From NCBI RefSeq assembly GCF_017654505.1, contig NC_054572.1:3346914-3410913 (forward strand): 64,000 nucleotides of DNA. The letters run 5' to 3'. The first letter of the stretch is position 1. Each line of letters starts with the position of its first letter. The DNA comes from Polyodon spathula. Lineage: Eukaryota > Chordata > Actinopteri > Acipenseriformes > Polyodontidae. A model generated the notes under the pieces. That model did no database searches and was not told the origin of the DNA. It was given only the letters and a program-made list of their open reading frames with translations. Positions 60,698 through 64,000 of the stretch are shown piece by piece. The translations under genes and the position numbers were made by a program.

Positions 60698-60935
60698 CTT
60701 CCACCTGTTACAGCAGCGCAGAGCACGGGCACTTCCACCTGTTACAGCACCACAGAGCACGGGCACTTCCACCTGTTACAGCACCGCAGAGCACGGGCAC
60801 TTCCACCTGTTACAGCACCGCAGAGCACGGGCACTTCCACCTGTTACAGCACCGCAGAGCACGGGCACTTCCACCTGTTACAGCACCGCAGAGCACGGGC
60901 ACTTCCACCTGTTACAGCACCACAGAGCATGGACT
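60698..60935. repeat. 34-bp minisatellite, 7 copies
   Basis: Units of exactly 34 bp start at 60698, 60732, 60766, 60800, 60834, 60868 and 60902. Each reads cttccacctgttacagca followed by a nearly constant ccgcagagcacgggca. Internal copies are identical, while the edge copies carry the variants, as expected if the array was homogenised from its centre. Confidence 0.97.
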
Positions 60936-63240
60936 CTTGCACCCTGGAACAGCATTTACTGTTTATTGTATTTGGGTCCTCAAGCCCACTGTTTAAATAC
61001 CCTACACCATGGCTAGTAGAGGGGGTCGTTTATTTTAAATAAACCAGGACTTTTTGTACATACACTCTCTGTAGTGGGCATTGTACCCTTACCACACCAC
61101 TCACATCCTGACAGCGACATATTTACAGATGTCTTCATTTAATTTTTAAGACACAAATACAAAATAAGTGACATTTTATAGCCAGTTATATTCATTTAAT
61201 TGAATTACTGGTAGCTGGGAATACATTTAGTGGTGCTTCTCATACAACTTAGTACTGAAGTTAGTCTAAAGAATTGCTGGACTAACTTTGTACCTGCCTT
61301 ACACACCTCTAGGGGGCAGATGGCTGTTACATTGTGATCATTGCAATTGAGATCATCTTTAACAGAGGCTATCAGGAGAGGTTTAGTTCATTGCAATCGC
61401 ACTATTGCAAGCCCTGTCCTCCGTACTAACTCTGAGATGATCTTCAGGTAGTTTGCTACAGCGAGTACATTGCAATTGCTGCAAAATGTCTACACATTTA
61501 ATCAGAAGAACACTAAATAAAAAATAAGCCAGGAGAGTAGCTGTGTTTGGCAAAATGACCGGCGTCTGCTCTTGATGTTGTTAACAGCAGCCAGGAGCTG
61601 TGCTTAGTTGAGCGCTCACCGGTTTGTAAGTGTGGGGTTCATGATGTTGAGGCTGTAGTTTGGGAGGCTCCTTTGATATGTGTAGTGAGAGCGATGGGCC
61701 ATGAAGATACTCAAGTGTCTTTAGATTGCATCAACTGTGCGTACACGGGACTGCAGCATAACTGCCAGAATCTGATGGCTCTGTTATTAAACGGTTCACA
61801 ATCACTGATGGCAACAGACCTTTTTCAAGGGCTGTGCCTTGACAGAGCTCATCAATCAGGATACAGATACAATTGAATGATCTGAGGTGTGCTCCATGCT
61901 GTGTTTGTGTTCTTATGAATTTGTGTCTGAATGAGATATGATGTCCATTAAGGGAACGCATTCATTTTCAATCATCCTATTATCGCAGGTGTAATCAGGA
62001 TGTCAAGCCATTTTGGGAAGAACATTCTTGATACAAAAGGTCATATTCTCAAGGGTATGTGCGGTGAACTAACCCAGGACGCAAACTAATGGAAACGGTG
62101 AGTTGGAAAATGGAAAGATCGCTGCACATCTTGTGATCGATTGTTTAAGGTTTTTAATGCAAGTAAACATTAACTCACCTTTTCAAATAGAACCCTCACC
62201 ATGCATTGATTCATTGTGAAAGACACTTTTACAATGCTGGCATTAAAATGCAGTTTGTCAGTCCTCATTAGTGTAAGAGCCAGTGTGGATCAGCTGAGAT
62301 CATCAAAGATGAGGTGATGGATACAACCGAATGAAGTGCATAATGCGAACAGAAAACAGTGTGCTGACAGTGGATTCTGACAAGCTACATATCAAATCTA
62401 CGTTTACAACTTGTGATGGATCTGAAGCCTAGACAGCTGGGGACTCCGTTGCTATTCACCTTCACTCTGAGGCTGTTTACAACAGGGAAAAATCTACAGA
62501 ACGGCAGTAATGTAACTCTACAGCCTGCACACTGGCTGCAAGCAGCCCCTGTTTACAACATGGAAAACACTACAGCACTTTGCAGTGCTACAGGACAGCA
62601 GTTATGCAACTCTACAGCTTGTTCTCTGTGCTCACTGAACCTAATTGAACTTATGAATTAATGTAGCAAAGCAATTAAAATACTGAAACTAAGTTAGAAG
62701 GTAGAAGCACTGCAGCAAAGTGTCAGTTTTTGTGATTGAACGTTTCAGGTTATAAGTGCTGTGCAGAGCTGTGCAGAGCAGGTGAGGGCAGTCATTGCAG
62801 AGACAACAAGACCTGCTTCCAGAATGTATAACCTACCCTCCCTAACTCCACTCCTTCAAAACACTCAAAGTGTAAGATTCAAGTTAGAACACAAGCACTC
62901 AAGTGCTTCGCCTACTGCCTTCACCAGAGTGGAGACCACACTGAAATGCTTGTCTAGACTCTCTTACGAGGGGAAAGGATACCATAGCGAAGGGAAGGTA
63001 GAAAAAAGAATGAATGGAATTCATTTTATTTTTTTTTGCCAGAGAGGTTTTCACAGTAATATTGTGGACCAACCCTAGCTTGATTATTAAAGTGGTCTAC
63101 TTAGAAGAAGAATTATGCAATATCAACACCCGAAAATTTTCATGAAACCACTGCCGACTGTCAGAAGCAGACTGTGAGTGGTATATTGAGATCACTATAA
63201 TAAGCTGACCAATAGTTTAATGGAAAGAACAGCTGGCATA
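60936..63240. other. No gene seen; weak 76-bp duplication near 62470-62630
   Basis: ctgtttacaaca recurs at about 62473 and 62549, followed in both places by ggaaaaa/ggaaaac and later ctctacagc-tg, suggesting an old tandem duplication. Frames are at most 105 codons (62761-63078) without a motif. Confidence 0.45.
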
Positions 63241-63277
63241 CCCCCCCCCCCCCCCCCCCCCCCCACACACACACACA
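63241..63277. repeat. (C)n-(CA)n compound repeat
   Basis: A 24-base C run followed by about six CA units. Confidence 0.95.
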
Positions 63278-64000
63278 GATCAGCAGCAAATGTACTGCAG
63301 AGATATTGACATGATCAAGGAAAAGGTACAAAAAAATATTAAGACTAATTTATTTTGCAGGTCTCCTGAGCATGATTTATTTTCCAAATCATCGAAGGAA
63401 TGAATCATTTCCCATTTGTGTGCAGCCCCAGACCGAATCTCAGCGTATGTCCCCGAGAACAGTTGCCCGTGGCGTTTGTCTGTTTGAGCACCCGCTTGAT
63501 TACTGCACAGTGTGCGGGCGTCATGGCTCATTAACCCGTGTGTGACTGCTGATTTACTGTTGCTTTTAAAAACCATGTTTAAGATAACACTAGGCCAATC
63601 ACTTTGGAAGAAGAATCGACTGTCCTATTAAAAAGCAGAGCTCTATACAGTTTTAAAAATCATGTTTTTAATTATTTGAGAAGCTTACTACTTTATTAGG
63701 CCTATTCTGAAAACATCAACTATTAATACAATCAGTGCTCCTGATAAGCTGCATAAAATGACTTACGCATGATGTTTTAATTTAATGCGAAACAAATACT
63801 TCTAGCAATTTTGCTGCACAGTTGAACTTGAAGTTTCTTGTTCCTGGTGTCTCAGTGGTCATTAGTGAATATAATTGCATGCAGTAGCTATGAGAATGGA
63901 TCATAGGAGTGCTGGGACAGCTAATCGTTGCCATCCTGGGATTTGCCAGAAATGCGTGACCAATAAATTTAGTTTTTTCATTTAAAAAAAAAAAAAAAAA
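63278..64000. other. No gene seen; poly-A at the window end
   Basis: Unique-looking sequence. The last 18 bases are A and are cut by the window edge, so I cannot tell whether they are a retroelement tail. A 98-codon minus frame at 63280-63576 has no motif. Confidence 0.5.

Overview
This window looks like intergenic or intronic DNA from a vertebrate nuclear genome. It is AT-rich and packed with microsatellites, minisatellites and vertebrate-type mobile elements (CR1 and L2 LINEs, a tRNA-derived SINE, Tc1/mariner, hAT and piggyBac MITEs, Gypsy-type LTR pieces). The repeat mix, especially the CR1 tail and the TGTGAC-type solo LTRs, suggests a ray-finned fish. A non-teleost such as a sturgeon or paddlefish is my tentative guess from memory of similar repeats; nothing here proves the species. 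I found no intact host protein gene, rRNA or functional tRNA. Almost all open frames are short chance frames or frames inside repeats.

Layout. 0-10 kb: window-cut LTR, decayed Gypsy pol piece, Tc1-like MITE end, a solo LTR with a piggyBac MITE nested in it, and a 62-bp minisatellite. 10-20 kb: dinucleotide tracts and a deleted Tc1 transposase copy. 20-27 kb: piggyBac-like element, 74-bp minisatellite, a 24-bp perfect inverted repeat beside CCAAT/TATA-like motifs, an L2 LINE, a long compound TG array, and a solo LTR with a perfect 5-bp target duplication. 27-42 kb: tRNA-SINE, complete Tc1-type MITE, CR1 LINE, and two more LTRs, one containing about 60 GT units. 43.2-45.9 kb: the only long coding relic, a frameshifted copy of a large uncharacterised gene family. 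46-58 kb: simple repeats, a second internally deleted CR1 copy, a cluster of three inverted-repeat elements at 52.2-53.3 kb, and 42-bp and 50-bp minisatellites. 58-64 kb: a solo LTR, a hAT-like end, another LTR-like unit, a 34-bp minisatellite, then no recognised element up to terminal poly-A.

Two observations stand out. The 43-46 kb relic belongs to a multicopy zinc-knuckle-like ORF family I cannot assign to a known transposon class. Separately, five LTR-like units carry a short inverted repeat 3-6 bases upstream of the TATA box. Its stem sequence differs between units while pairing is kept, and the loop appears related in at least four of them.
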